From Psoroptes ovis (lineage: Eukaryota; Arthropoda; Arachnida; Sarcoptiformes; Psoroptidae): 64,000 bases of DNA. The DNA is taken from positions 868,001-932,000 of the forward strand of contig PQWQ01000020.1 in NCBI GenBank assembly GCA_002943765.1. Reading direction: 5' to 3'. This document shows, piece by piece, positions 50,450 to 63,376 of the stretch. Numbering within the stretch: position 1 is the stretch's first letter; each line of letters opens with the position of its first letter. The notes beneath the pieces are model-generated. The model made no database searches, was not told where the DNA came from, and saw only the letters and a list, made by a program, of their open reading frames with translations. Position numbers and translations under genes: made by a program.

Positions 50450-52178
50450 TGCAATCATTTGATATATATTTTTAATCATCATTTTTGCATCAAATCCAGT
50501 AGATGGAAGCTGCGTTTATGATTAGTTAAACATTTTCGACGGCAAAATCAATTTGTTGTAATAAAAATAATAATTTGATGATGACATGATTGTGTTGTAT
50601 ATAAATGAATGTTTCCATTGTTATCAATTTGAAATAATCGAATAAAATCATTTCACAAAATGATCACGACTCAGAGTTGATCAAGTGAAAAATTGGTTTA
50701 AATTTGATTGAATCATTAAACTCTGTTTGATGAATGAATTGTAATTAAAAATAATAATTCTTCTTAGCAATTGCAGAGACAATTCATTGGAATTCATTTA
50801 AAATTTGCAATGACCACATACATACATAAAGAGTGATATATTTTTTAATTAATCTAATTAAACATTCACAGTTAATAGGTAGGTACTTTATTTTGATTAG
50901 AGATATGCCACATTAATAAGGGCAACTTTGCCATACAAAGACCTGGAAGAAAAACGTTGGAAATAATTAAAACCAAAAACGAAGAAGATTCGGTGATAAA
51001 TGGTGGCATGATATTACGATAACAATTTGATTCAATACAACAATCTATTTGTTGGAGTTGATTAAATAATTATTATTATTATTATTATTGTTATTGTTAT
51101 TGTTATTGTTTATATGATTATTTGATTAAGTATTTAATAACATTGGTTGTTATGTTGTTGGATAATAATATTAAAATAAATGTAATAACAACAATCATTA
51201 TTTTAATTCAATGAAAATGGCCATTCCAAAATGAAAATGAAACACGCACGTATCATTCAAATGCAAAGAGATGGACCATTTCGGTTAATTGGTTGTTGGC
51301 CAGCATAATTATATTAATTTAGCAACATCTATCACTTATCAGTTTTAGCAATAGTCATATGTAAATCGATTAAAATGTTGATCATTCTTTTTTATTGAAG
51401 AGAAAATTAATGATAAAATAAAATAAGAATAAATAATTACTCAGGAGATTTGAATGTTGTATTGTTTGACATGAACTATTTGAAATTGAAATAATATTAG
51501 TATTATTATTATTATCAATATTATTATTATTATTATATCAAATCGTATCGAATGACGCCTTTCGCCAAACATGAATGTAATCATTTGAGGATATTTGTAC
51601 ATTTTAACAAGGTAAGGGGTTTATGAGTTGAATGTATATTTAAGTAGTGATCATAATGATAATCATTGGGATGGTTACACTGTAAATATTCATTATTCAA
51701 TCATCATAATGTGCCCGGTGAAACCAAAATTTTCATTTAGGGCCAACTGTCATCATTCAAATGATGAAATGAAAATGATTTGAATATGAAAATGTTTAGT
51801 ATGCAAACAATGTTTCAACACCAATCAAATTGTTTAGTGTTGCTTTGGTAATCAAATTATTATTTATTTCCATTTTGTCCATGCACAAACTGGTTTAAAT
51901 GACTGCGCACTTGTGTTTGTCACCAATTGTGGTGTATGACACATCACAATCATTGATTTCGATGAACTTGAATCATTTTCATATATTTTTCAATCAGTTT
52001 ATATTAATGTGCATCTTTGCTTGTGTGTGAATTGCCATCATAAAAGTATTTAAAATGATGCATATTCATAAATAATGATTGATCGATAATGTATATCGTT
52101 TTATGTACAATTTAATGACATCATCATAAGTGAATCGATGAATTGGACTAGATGACATCATTCAATTGAGATCCATTA
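50450..52178. other. Spacer VPS28 / TLX with microsatellites
   Basis: Contains a CTCF-like site with one mismatch at 50496-50510 (CCAGTAGATGGAAGC), and (ATT)n/(GTTATT)n at about 51067-51112. A second ATT-rich run lies at about 51496-51535. No coding signal. Confidence 0.5.
51067..51112 (+). repeat. (ATT)n to (GTTATT)n microsatellite
   Basis: About eight ATT units grade into repeated TTATTG units. Confidence 0.85.
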
Positions 52179-55100
52179 TTAGCATGTGGATGTTGATGAA
52201 GTATTTGGGGCCGTTGCTGTCGGTAATCGGTCCGTGGAGTTTGCTGATGGTGATGTGGATGATGATGAGGAGGCTGTGGTCGGTGTTGTTATGGTGGTCG
52301 AAGAAACGGAGCTGATTGCATTGGCTTCAGGATGAAGATGAGAATGATGATTGACCCATGGTTGTAGATTCTGCAGCGCATGTAATGAAGATGCATTCAG
52401 CATTAATTGATGATGTTGGGGATGATGAATCAGATCACGATGAGAAAAAGCAGCTGCAGCAGCAGCGGCCATCGATGCGATCGACGATGGTGCGGTGATT
52501 GATGTTGTTTGCTGCTGTTGTTGGTGCTGAGATGCATTATTTAGCGGCGATGAGTTTGATGAGTGTTGTTGGTGCTGTGGCTGCGAATGTGATGCAGGTA
52601 GATGATGCGAATGATGATGATTGTGATACATGGCAAGATCGACTACAGACATTTCGTTGGGTATTTGATGGTTGTTATGTGCATGATGATGATGATACAA
52701 TGATTTGGACACAACTTCGGCTTGTAAACTCATCATCAATCTGTTGGCTGCTTGTCGTTCAGCTTCTCGTTCTTCGGCCGTTTGTCGTCTATGGGAAAAA
52801 AGAGTGATTCATTTGAATTAATTTTGCACTGAGAATGACTAAAAGAAATTGACTGATAATGGACTAACAAAGTGTGTGGACCGAAATTATCTGTTTGTCG
52901 GATCTTAGATATTTGTTATTATTTTGATGATTGTGATTGTAATCATCATTCTTTACCGACAAATATCATTTAGGTAACGACCATGTAATCAAAGGAGAAA
53001 AACTGATACATTTTCTTTTAGAAAATACGGCCCATACAAACATTTGATGACCTTTGAACAATCAATTATGTGAAGAGCAACTAATCATAATAACCATAAT
53101 GACATGTATTGATATGGTGGTTGCAGTGGGAATTGTGAGAAAACGAAATAAATATGATAATGATGCCATGATGATGATCATCATTTAATGGGCCAGACAT
53201 TTTGCTTTTCGATATTTTGTCGCCATCAATTCTGATCAACACTACACCTAAACAATGTTGCAAAGAACCGCAATTCATAGATCCCGCATCACTTATCATT
53301 ATTTGAGTGATAATAATGACTATGATGGAACATGTTTTGCCTTAATTTATTATAAATGTGCCACACCAATCATTGAGAAAGTGGTCAATAATCAATACTT
53401 AAATACTTAAATAGTTGAATAGTCAAATAGCTAAATAGTCAGTCAGCCAGTCCGACTGGCAAATGATGATTAGCACAAAACCAAAAAGGAAAAACTAATC
53501 AGTCAAATGAATTGAAAGAAATGTTTAGATCTCATCTTAAATGATTTGTTTATGTTTTTCCATTTCATTTGTGTTTATATAAACAACTAAATTGAAATAA
53601 TTTGACTGTTTGTGTGTGCGCTCAAATGAATTATGCTTGGGGCATTTTCAGTGAATTTTTAAGAAAAAAATAAGATATGATTATGATAATGCTGACTGAT
53701 TCAAATTTGCTTATTCATAATCACAGTTTTTCCTTCTTTGCAAGGTTTGGTTTGATGTTTGTGATGATGATCATTAAGTGATGCATTCATTGATCAATTG
53801 TTTCGAATAAATGAATAATCAATCAAAACATACCTCCATTTGGTGCGACGATTTTGAAACCATGTTTTCACCTGTGCATCAGTCATTTTTAGATTTTTGG
53901 CCAAAGTAGCACGTTCAGCTGATGCCAAATACTTTTGTTTATGGAAACGTTTCTCCAGTTCACATATCTGCATTCGTGTGAATGATGTGCGAGGCTTTTT
54001 GCGTTTCGGTGGAGTACGATTCTGATATGGATGACCAATGCGTCTTGTGGGTAATGATGGATAAGCAGCACCGGCAAATGGGAATGTGACTGATTTATGG
54101 AAATTAATCAAAATGAAATGATGTTAATATGAATTAAAGAACATTCAATTATGATGTAATGGTCTTGATTGGAAGAAATATTTACGAAATGGTCAATGTT
54201 AATGTTAGTATTTATCAAATGATCTTTCATTGAATTATTATCTAAATTTGTTATGAAATGATAGTAATTGTAGTAATAGTCTTAGTTTCCATTCTCAGAT
54301 GGGCAAATAAATACATTTTGGCGTCAAAAAGTCGTTAGAATATGAGGAGATATGAACGAAATAAATATTTTGATTTTAGTTAACATAAATAATCATTCTT
54401 TATGATTTGTGTGTGAGTGAGTGAGTGAGTGCTGACCACAAATTATCATTCTAAGATTTATTTATTTAAATTAAACTTTAAATTGATCATTTAATATTTA
54501 CTTATTCATTCATTTATTCATAACTAAACACACAGGAAACACGATTGATAACATGCTCTGAATAAAACAAACCATTCTCAAACATGTGTCACCTTTTGGG
54601 TAATTTAAATGTCATTTCTTTTGGCAATCATCGAAGGAATGTTGGCTCAACATCACATTGAATTTAGTGACTAACGCCCAGATATGAAAAGTTATGAATT
54701 TATGATGAGAATGGAAATAAATTCAAATGAATGTTGATGATTATATCGAATACTAATTATGATTTGGAGAGAATGTTAGTTTGATAATGATGATTCGATG
54801 CAAATTTTGTTGAAAAAATTTGAATAATGATCAATCTATCATAAACTACACCTGCTGCAATAACGCAATGATCAAAGAAATTATTTCAAATTTGCTTCAA
54901 ACACCCAATTTACTTTGCATTATTATTAGCTTGGCAAATATGGATTCAATTTATTTTGGTTTTAGCCGTCTAAATAAATGTATCACTTACTCGAAAGACC
55001 GTCTTTGATGGTGAATGGTGTTGCATTGCTTAAGTGGTTCAAATGAGGATTTGGATGAGTAGTCAACCATGGATAGCTAACTGTATATGGTGAAGATGTT

Positions 55101-55750
55101 GTTGATGTTGATGTGCTGGTCGCTGTGATGGCTGCCAAAGAATTGCTTTTCGATTCATAATTTATTGATTGGTCTTTTATCACAGAATGTTGGTCGGATC
55201 GCTGATCATCATCATGCTCATCATCCAATTCTTCTTCAGGATCAGATAATAATGAAGATGCGTTTGTCAGTGATGATGCATTGGATGGTGATGGCGAACA
55301 TTGTTCAATGTCTTTGGTGGAATTTTGGGAGAATAATTGCCGCTCTTGTTGTTTGTATTCGATTGAATCGATTGATTTTTCCGATTTTGGTGAATTGATC
55401 GAATCGAATCGGTTAGATTTGTGGTTATTATGAGTGGATGATGTTGAACAATGATTACCTTCTAATAAACGACTGATACTGAAAGTCAATTGAATGTTTT
55501 TGACGGGCAAAGATTGCTGTTTTTGATCAATTATGACTGCTGATTTTGCACCATTTTCATTGATTGATGACTGACAATCATTGTTGTTATTATGATCATC
55601 TTGATCGTCATCAATGTCGATATTGCTGCAATTGTCATTATCAATTGAATCTAAATCATCAGAATTGATGGTCATATTGTTATGATTATTATTATTGAGA
55701 ATCATATTGGCACTAGAGTTTGTTGTGTGGGACATTTTTTCAAAGCACAT
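52179..55750 (-). CDS. TLX/C15 (HOX11-type) homeobox transcription factor
   Basis: Three exons on minus, 55750-54991, 54089-53834 and 52788-52179, with phases 1 and 2 matching, giving 541 aa. An Eh1 Groucho-binding motif, FSISRLLE, is at 90-97. The TLX-specific block TRRIGHPYQNRTPPKRKKPRTSF leads into a homeodomain (about 283-342): ICELEKRFHKQKYLASAERATLA, then [23 protein letters not shown]. Thr at homeodomain position 47 is the TLX hallmark. Drosophila C15 (clawless) and vertebrate TLX1-3 are the relatives; they act in neuron and limb patterning. The flanks are low complexity (acidic Asn/Asp N-terminal; His, Ala and Ser/Thr runs C-terminal). The 0.9 and 1.0 kb introns are longer than in neighbouring housekeeping genes. 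Confidence 0.95.
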
Positions 55751-58700
55751 TTGATTTGTTTGATTGATCAAAATGATTTGAATCAATTATTTTTCATAAC
55801 AAAATAATTCATTTTCGCACAAAACAAGAGGTTGGCCTCAGGTATTGATCAGTTTAATTTGATTTGTTTTCATAATGGAGATGTTTCGATGAAAAACAAT
55901 GCATTTGAATGATTGTTAAGTTGAACAAATTGGTCATCAAAAACTATGAATTTAAACAAACAAAATAATGCTAAGTGATAGGTGATGATGTTTGAATCAA
56001 TGAAATAACTACAAATGTTTGTGTTGGTTTGTTATTTTCAAATGAAAATTAAAATGCAGAAGTGAAGCCCAACCTATTCAAGGCGTGATAAGTGTGCTTT
56101 TAGTCAGAGATTTGGCTTGAAAAACATGAAACATTTTACATGCACATATTTCAATTTGTGTTTTGTATAAATGTTTTATGATCTTTAAATTGAGAGAAAT
56201 GGAAAAGTGTGCATTTATTTCAATTAAGAACATTTATTTGTATTATCATTATTAGTTATAAATCATTCAAAAAGACTTTGCCAAATGCGATGCGCGATCA
56301 AACATGGAGCATTGAAATTCGGAAGAATATTCTTGGATATTAAATATTAAATATTAAATGTTGAATGTTGTGATGTGAAAAACAATTATGACTTATTAAA
56401 ATAAAACTTTATGAAAGCTAAAATGGAGATGGCCAATCAAATAATTGGTTAAATGTATTTGAATTGGAATAAAGAGAAACATTTGAAAAGCAAAAAGCAA
56501 AATACATAATAATCGATCAAATGAATGTAATCATTAAAAAGATGATTTCTATTTAAATGAAATTAAATTTAATTATTAGTTATTAGTCGATAGATACATG
56601 CAAGTTGTAAGAACATGTTTCAACATACAACAAGCATCATTTGCCAGAAATAATTAGCAAAAGCATCTTTAACAGATTGAATGATGCAAAACAATTCAAA
56701 TTTATTCAATACTCTCAGATGATGATTTGCTATTCGAACGATTAATGATGATTTTACATTTGTTAAATCATTGAATGGATTAATAATGATTACATTATCT
56801 AATAACAAGTTTGTTGCATCACAAATGGACTGATAACAATTCAATGTGATTATTGAATGATTATTGAACGCACATAAACACAAATCAATCAATGTTAATT
56901 CATTTTTATTATTTTTTGATCAACATTTTTGTTGGTTGCTTCAAATGAGAAAAAATGAATTTTTCCATAAAAAAATATGTGAAGTGAATCCCAATTCACA
57001 TTACACGTTGCAGCAGCAAACAGGCAAACACGCATAAAATGAGTTTGGTATGAAATATTTGAAATAATTTGAATGCAGTTCAAAATACCTTTGGGATTTG
57101 AATCAAGTGGACAATTGTTGTGCGGATAATAATCATTAAATCGATTGGTCGGTAGATAATCATTCGTTTTTATCTGAATGTATCACACGGGACATGTCTT
57201 GTGCACTTGTAGGCAAAATTTATTGTCGATTTAAGCGTGTGCTAGTCAAACGAAACATCGTTTCCCAGCAAATTTGAAAATTGGTCAAAATTTAGTTGAA
57301 TTTAATATTCAAAAGTTGCATTCGATTCAGTATTTTTAATTAACAAACACATAAACATTTATTTTTTCAATTTTCATTTATTGTTGTCAGTAAATTGAAT
57401 TATAAATGAATTAACTTTGTTCGCATGTCGATTATTATCTACGCTTGATCCACAGAGATGCACTCAATGCATTTACATGGATTTGCCTGCAAAATAAATT
57501 CTTCGAACTGAAAGAAATATGTACACGTGTTTTGATTGCTATTTTTCAAAGATAAATTCAATTTGATTAATCAAAATGGAAAACAATTAAAAAATGGCCA
57601 AAGACAACAAGAAAATATGAAAAGATGCAGATGATTTTGGAAATGAGTTTACTCATAATCATAATAATAATAATAATGATGATGATGATGATGATGATTT
57701 ACATTTCGTGATCAAACATTTATGAACAATACAAAATGTAGAATAATAATGATAAAGTAAAAGATTCTCAAATTTCTGCCTTAAAATGGTGAATTTGTTA
57801 ATAGAAATGCATATTCTCAATTCAAAACAAGGACCTTGATCATCATTTTGTGTTTTGTTTTTGCCATTCATTCATATATTGGTGATCATTTGCATATTAT
57901 TACATTATTATTATTATTATTATTATTGTTATTAGTGAAGATAACAAAATTGGTATTTACATAAATGAACATGTGTATTTAAATAAGAATAATGATTAAA
58001 TAAGATTGCATGGAAAATCATTTGGAAATCACGATTCAAATTGATAGAAATATTTGTTTTTCGCTTTGTTTCAGTCACGAGTCAAGTGAATTTATATGAA
58101 CAATGATAATAAATGCAAATGTGGGGATTTTTATTGAGGAATGATCATACAAGATCCAAGAAACAATTGCTTCAATTAAAATATGTCAATGGCAATGTTT
58201 ATAGACACAAACTAATCAATTGATCATCCTCAAACGAATCAAATCAAAATGATTGACGTTTGCTGTTGTTTTCATGACCAGGACATGAATGATTAGCATC
58301 AATAATGAGAACATACATGGATCAACATAATTAAAGTTGGAATGGTAATTGCCGACAATCAATTTACTCATAATAATAATAATAATAATAATGATTATAA
58401 TGATAATCAATGACAACAATTTGATCAAAGCTTCAGGGGATTACTGAGATAATAATGATTATTCTAATTATTTTAAATAGACACAAATCGTTGTTAGTCA
58501 TTTGATTTAGTTGAAAAGAAATGGATACAATTTGTTTGATTGCTGTTTTGAAATAATCGATTTCAATATGTTTGAATGGGAAAATGAAAATTGATTATTT
58601 TTAGAAGACATTGTTCGATGCCAGGTGCCTATATGATGCATATTAATTTGTAAAGATTATTTAACAGTAATTATGTTATGTTATGTTATGCTCAACTCAC

Positions 58701-58803
58701 TGAATCAAACATATAGTTTTGATGATGATCAAATCAAATTATTTGTTTTGCATTCATTTCAAAGGGCAGATTCATTATTTGAAATCATTTTCGTTTATGC
58801 TTA

Positions 58804-59136
58804 GACCACGATCTGATCGAACATTGTTTGTTGGGGCAGTCCGATTCACGAATTTTTGTTTGGAATCAAAACAAAATGAAAATTATTTTCCAGATGAAAC
58901 AAAGAAATGATTGTTATCGACTAATCAATGATCATTCAAACATGGTTATTGTTTATGATGTTTCATTAGGTGGTGATTTACTTTATAGTATCTATCCATC
59001 GATTAATACATCCATTGTTCACATTGGACAATGTTTGTTTAAAGCAACCAAAAATCAAGGTGCAAATATAGCGCCGATCAATGATTGGAACATTTTGAAT
59101 AAATTTTTAATGAACAAATACGAGAAAAGCCATTAA
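58804..59136 (+). CDS. Orphan coding-like exon, unknown function
   Basis: An open frame runs from an acceptor (TTTATGCTTAG, near 58803) to TAA at 59134-59136, about 110 codons. Its second half, YRLINDHSNMVIVYDVSLGG, then DLLYSIYPSINTSIVHIGQC, then LFKATKNQGANIAPINDWNI, has balanced, globular-protein composition unlike the noise frames around it. A second acceptor (ATTATTTTCCAG) just before an in-frame ATG at 58892 offers an alternative start. No upstream partner exon was found on plus. I do not recognise the family. It could be the last exon of a gene with long introns, a pseudogene fragment, or chance. Confidence 0.35.
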   Translation, partial: DHDLIEHCLLGQSDSRIFVWNQNKMKIIFQMKQRNDCYRLINDHSNMVIVYDVSLGGDLLYSIYPSINTSIVHIGQCLFKATKNQGANIAPINDWNILNKFLMNKYEKSH

Positions 59137-59660
59137 ATTTGATGATCGTCTCAAACCGTTAAATAATCAAGTAAATTGAAAATTATTATTTATCACGTGC
59201 CATGTAGTAGAGCAGTATGTATTTATTCTTTGCATGAAGCAATAATAATAATGAAAGTATCAAATATGAAAAATGATCATAAATAAAACATAACCAATTG
59301 TGATGATGATAACGATTAAATAAACACACAGAGATGACTGTAAATAATAATAATAATAATGGCAATAATGTTAATGATTCAAATTGGTTTGTTTTATTGT
59401 TTGGATGCCATCAAACATCAATGATGATGATGATAATATTAATTGAATGAAAACAATTTTAATAAACAAATGAAAAACAGATGAGTTTAGTTTGAAAATT
59501 AGTTTTAGTTGCCATCAAATTGAAATGGTGTGATTGTTATTGTTATTGTTGCTGCATGTCAGAGACCTGTCTTGTGCAGTAATTGTTTGGCTGCATTCTT
59601 CAACACTAATCACTGTTTTATCAATTTAATGTTTATTTACTTGTTTCTATTCATTTATTT

Positions 59661-59700
59661 CTTATTTATTTATTTATTTGTTTGTTTGTTTGTTTGTTTG
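59661..59700 (+). repeat. (TTAT)n-(TTTG)n compound microsatellite
   Basis: About five TTAT units followed by about six GTTT units. Confidence 0.85.
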
Positions 59701-59788
59701 ATGATGACAGATCGCATTTGAATCATCAAAATGAATGACCAGAGATAAAAGTGCAAAAACACAAATTGAAATGTCAATTATTGGCATC

Positions 59789-59822
<34 letters not shown>

Positions 59823-60448
59823 CAATAACATTCAATCTAATGGTTTGATTGTGTTTCGATTATGTAATTATCCAACAACAACATTAACTTGAATGTATCA
59901 ATTGTATTCATTCATTGATTGATTGATACGAAAATTGATTTTTTTCAATTTAAATTTGTTTTATTTTTCAATTACATTCCATCAATCAATTCGATTGTTG
60001 TGATTGCGGATAATTTACATTCGCAAATAACCACAATAATTACATAAACACGATCAAATGACATTCTTATGAGTTGAGTTAACATTGTGTCTGATTGTTT
60101 GTTTGATTTTCTTTCAACCGAATTGACCTAAACGAAATCAATGAAGCATTCAAACTGTTTGTTTGTTTATTTCTATCGGTTCGAAACTTCAAAGTCACAA
60201 ATTGGCACCCACGAAAAATGTCTTTATTTGCAAAATGTTCAATGATCTGGCTGAATAATCAAGTTTAATTAAATTTTATTCATGAACCAATCAAATAATC
60301 TTTGCTGAAAAACAAAGCAAACATAAATGGCCATCTGTTGATGTCAAATTGAAGGAACGAAAACAATTAATTAGAAAAATATTTAGGGTTTAATGTGAAT
60401 TAATGTTTAGATCAAATGAAAATATAAAATTGAAACAAAAACCAACAA

Positions 60449-62969
60449 TCAACACTCCACACTTGCATCAGCATCCATTTCGTGTTCATTCTCTTCATGT
60501 AAAGTGACTTGTTCGTTGTCCGAAGATGTAAAAGTGCAGCCATCAAACTTGCAGCGAAACATGATCATTTCAGAATCGTTGGCGGCTGCTGTTTGTCTTT
60601 GACGTTTTTTCTGCGGCCTTTTCACACCTTTGTGTGAATGGATGATATGCTTGTTTAGATCACCATTACGTTTGAAGCCTTTGCCACAATTTTCGTAGGG
60701 ACAGAAAAAATTACGAACATCAGAATGAGTCAGTTTATGAACACTCAAAGTGTTGACATAATAAGTGATGTATTTGCATCCAGGATGATCGCAAGAATAG
60801 ACTGGTTGTTCATTTGAATGCGTCAATACATGGACATAGTAAGCTTTAGGACTCTTGTAGACAGCATCACAGCCAGCAACACGACACCGATAGAGAATGT
60901 TTTTGTGAATATTCCTGTGACGATTATGATTACCCGAATCTTTGGACAGTTTACCACAAACTTCACATTTGTATTTGCCTCCATGCACATCATTCTTGTG
61001 TTTGCCTAAAATTGATCGGAAATGTGTGGCAAAGTCGCAATTTTCGTGATCACATCGATAAGCTTTGACCGTATACTGATGATGGCGATCTTTCAAGTGA
61101 TTCAATAAGCCTTCTGTGGAATTGAAATTTTTCTGACATAATTCACATTCAGTTCCGATCAGATCACTTTCTTGGTAAATGTCATTTACACTTCCTAAAT
61201 TAATGATTGATGATAATGATTCAATTGAAACAGATTGAAACAGATGAATGCAAAACTCACCTCCAATGATTTCCAATTCTTGTGAATTTCCATTATTTTT
61301 ATTCATCATAATTAAAATTTTTCTCGAAGAGTTCGTTGGTGCTGATTCGTTATCATCCGAACATTCACTGTCCACTAATTTTACTTTTTTGATGCGTTTA
61401 GTTGATGGCGGACATGTGCCATCATCAGTCCTTGAATCCTCATCATTATCATTGTTGTTATCATCATTTTCATTATTATCTTCATGATCACCATTGTCTT
61501 GATCATTTTCATCATTTCTGGCCACTTCTTCGCTATCATTTGGTTCATTTTTTAAATGAGCTGAAAGCAACAAACATTAAAACAAAGTGTGGTGATGGCT
61601 ATTTAAACATACCTCGATGGACCACTTCAATGTGTCGCATCAATTCTTTTTCTCGTGTATATGTTCGTCTGCATTCGCCAAACATGCAGGTGTATTTACG
61701 TTTGACGTATCCATGTTTAAGCATATGTAATGCTAAATTTCTTCGTCGCTTGAAGACTGCACCACAATTTTCATAAGTGCACTTGTGTTTATAAACCAAG
61801 CTTCGATCTTTGTGGATCAATGAATGTGTGTAGAATGATGGACGATCTCTGAATACACGATTACAACCTTCATAATCGCATTTGAATTGTTTGGTCACTT
61901 CGATGTTGTGGGCACTTTTCTTGTGTCTGTCCAATCGACCAGCGTAGATGTCCGAATAATCACAACCAGGAAAGTTGCATTTCAATTTTTCCTAAGAAAA
62001 CAAAAAACTTGATTAGGAAAGTGTTTATTTTGATGAGAATGTGAATACCTTTTTGGAAATGTGAAGTTTGTAGTGCTGAGTTAGAATTGTTTTGTTGTCA
62101 AACATTTCATTACACATTTCGCAAATCAAACAAACATCTGGATGATAATCTTTTTCGTGTTGTGTTAGTTCATGTAGTTGAAATGCAGTCTCACAATTTT
62201 CATGATTACAAACCACCAACGGATTATCTTCATGCTCCAACAAATGACCTTCCAATTTGAGACGACAACGAACTTTTAATCCACAGGCAGGACATTCAGG
62301 AAGTGGGGCTGATTTCTGCCCAGGAAGTTTTCGAATGATTGATGGTCCAAATTGGTTGATTCCATTGAAAACTATTAAATAATTAATTAAATAAATGAAT
62401 ATTTTAATGATCAATTTTTGAATGGAAATGACAATCAACAAACCTTCTTCATCTTCTTCGTTTGGATCGTCGATTTCGACAAACTCAAGTTGGTAGTCTT
62501 CGTTGAGAACAAAATCAGTGTTAACTTCTTCAATTAATGACTGATATTTTTCTTCATCTTCGGCAATGAATGTCATTAAATCAGTTTCCAATGAATTAAC
62601 AATTGTTTTATATTTAAAGTGTTTATCATTTTTGAAATAATCATCGACAATAAGGTCCAAAACAGTTTTATATTTATACATAATTTCAAAACCTCTGACC
62701 ATATAATTATGTTCTTCAGTGAACATGTTAACTTGTTCGTTATAAAATTCAATAAATTGATCGATCGGTACTTGTTCCAGAATTGAACCATCTTGTTCCA
62801 ACACAATTTGGTGATTATTCTCGATTTCCATACTGTTTTCTGTCATTTCTTGTTTGATTTGCGGCATTTCTATCGATGATTCAGTTTGTTTTGTTTCTTG
62901 AGGATCAGTTTGATTAATAACATCTTGATTAATCTCGTAGATTACTTCGCTGGATGATTGATCCATCAT
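60449..62969 (-). CDS. C2H2 zinc-finger protein with about 14 fingers
   Basis: Five exons on minus, 62969-62444, 62371-62049, 61991-61613, 61560-61261 and 61194-60449, in phase, giving 757 aa. The acidic N-terminal region (about 1-185) has no recognised domain. Fingers 1-7 are in exons 2-3 and 8-14 in exon 5, separated by an extremely acidic Asn/Asp/Glu linker followed by a basic KRIKKVKL patch, a possible nuclear localisation signal. Many fingers are of the C-x4-C type (for example YRCDHENCDFATHFRSILGKH, FKCDYEGCNRVFRD), the spacing seen in TFIIIA- and GLI/ZIC-type fingers. A DNA- or RNA-binding nuclear protein is expected. The orthologue could not be named by eye. It is divergent from SMC4. 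Confidence 0.88.
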
Positions 62970-63376
62970 TGAAAGTTAATTGATTGGTAGAATATTCGGT
63001 GAACAAATAAATGATTCAAAATTAAAGATTTAAACCATTAACACACCTATTGGTTCATGACCGTACAAATAGTGAAAATGCTACGAAAATAAACACAAAC
63101 ACAAATGTTCAACCATTCACACACACCTTGACTCAATGTCGTACAAATAGAACAAAAAAATTGCTCATTGCTTGTTTTGCGCAAACTCAAATTGATTAGA
63201 AATAGTGTAGCGCCATTTTTGTGATTGGCCAATTGTACCGCTTGATGGCAGCACAAATTTTTGTAAGAATGTTTTGATTCTTTTTGTTTGAAAAGCGCGG
63301 TATTTTCTATTTTGGATTTGTTCAAACAATTTTAGTGATAATTAAGAACAAAAAAGATCGAAATTCAAGCTTAATC
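62970..63376. promoter_or_regulatory. Divergent spacer zinc-finger gene / SMC4
   Basis: 407 bp between opposing ATGs. It contains a CTCF-like CTTGATGGCAGC at 63241-63252, a nearby AGCGCCATTTTT at about 63209-63220, and an AAAAGCGCGG element at 63291-63300 that weakly resembles an E2F site, which would suit a cell-cycle gene. Confidence 0.4.

Larger units (their letters stand above)
55751..60448. other. Large spacer between TLX and the zinc-finger gene
   Basis: 4.7 kb, AT-rich, possibly TLX regulatory DNA. Contents: an orphan coding-like exon at about 58804-59136 (+), a weaker minus-strand frame at 56892-56620, and simple repeats. These are (ATG)n at about 57675-57697, (AAT)n at 58370-58390, TTATG repeats at about 58672-58690, TTAT/TTTG tetranucleotides at about 59661-59700 and (AAT)n at about 59790-59821. 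Confidence 0.4.

Noticed and set aside
52499..52807. 102-codon plus-strand frame
   Set aside because: Antisense shadow of the low-complexity third exon of TLX.
61402..61776. 124-codon His/Tyr-rich plus-strand frame
   Set aside because: Antisense shadow of exons 3-4 of the zinc-finger gene.
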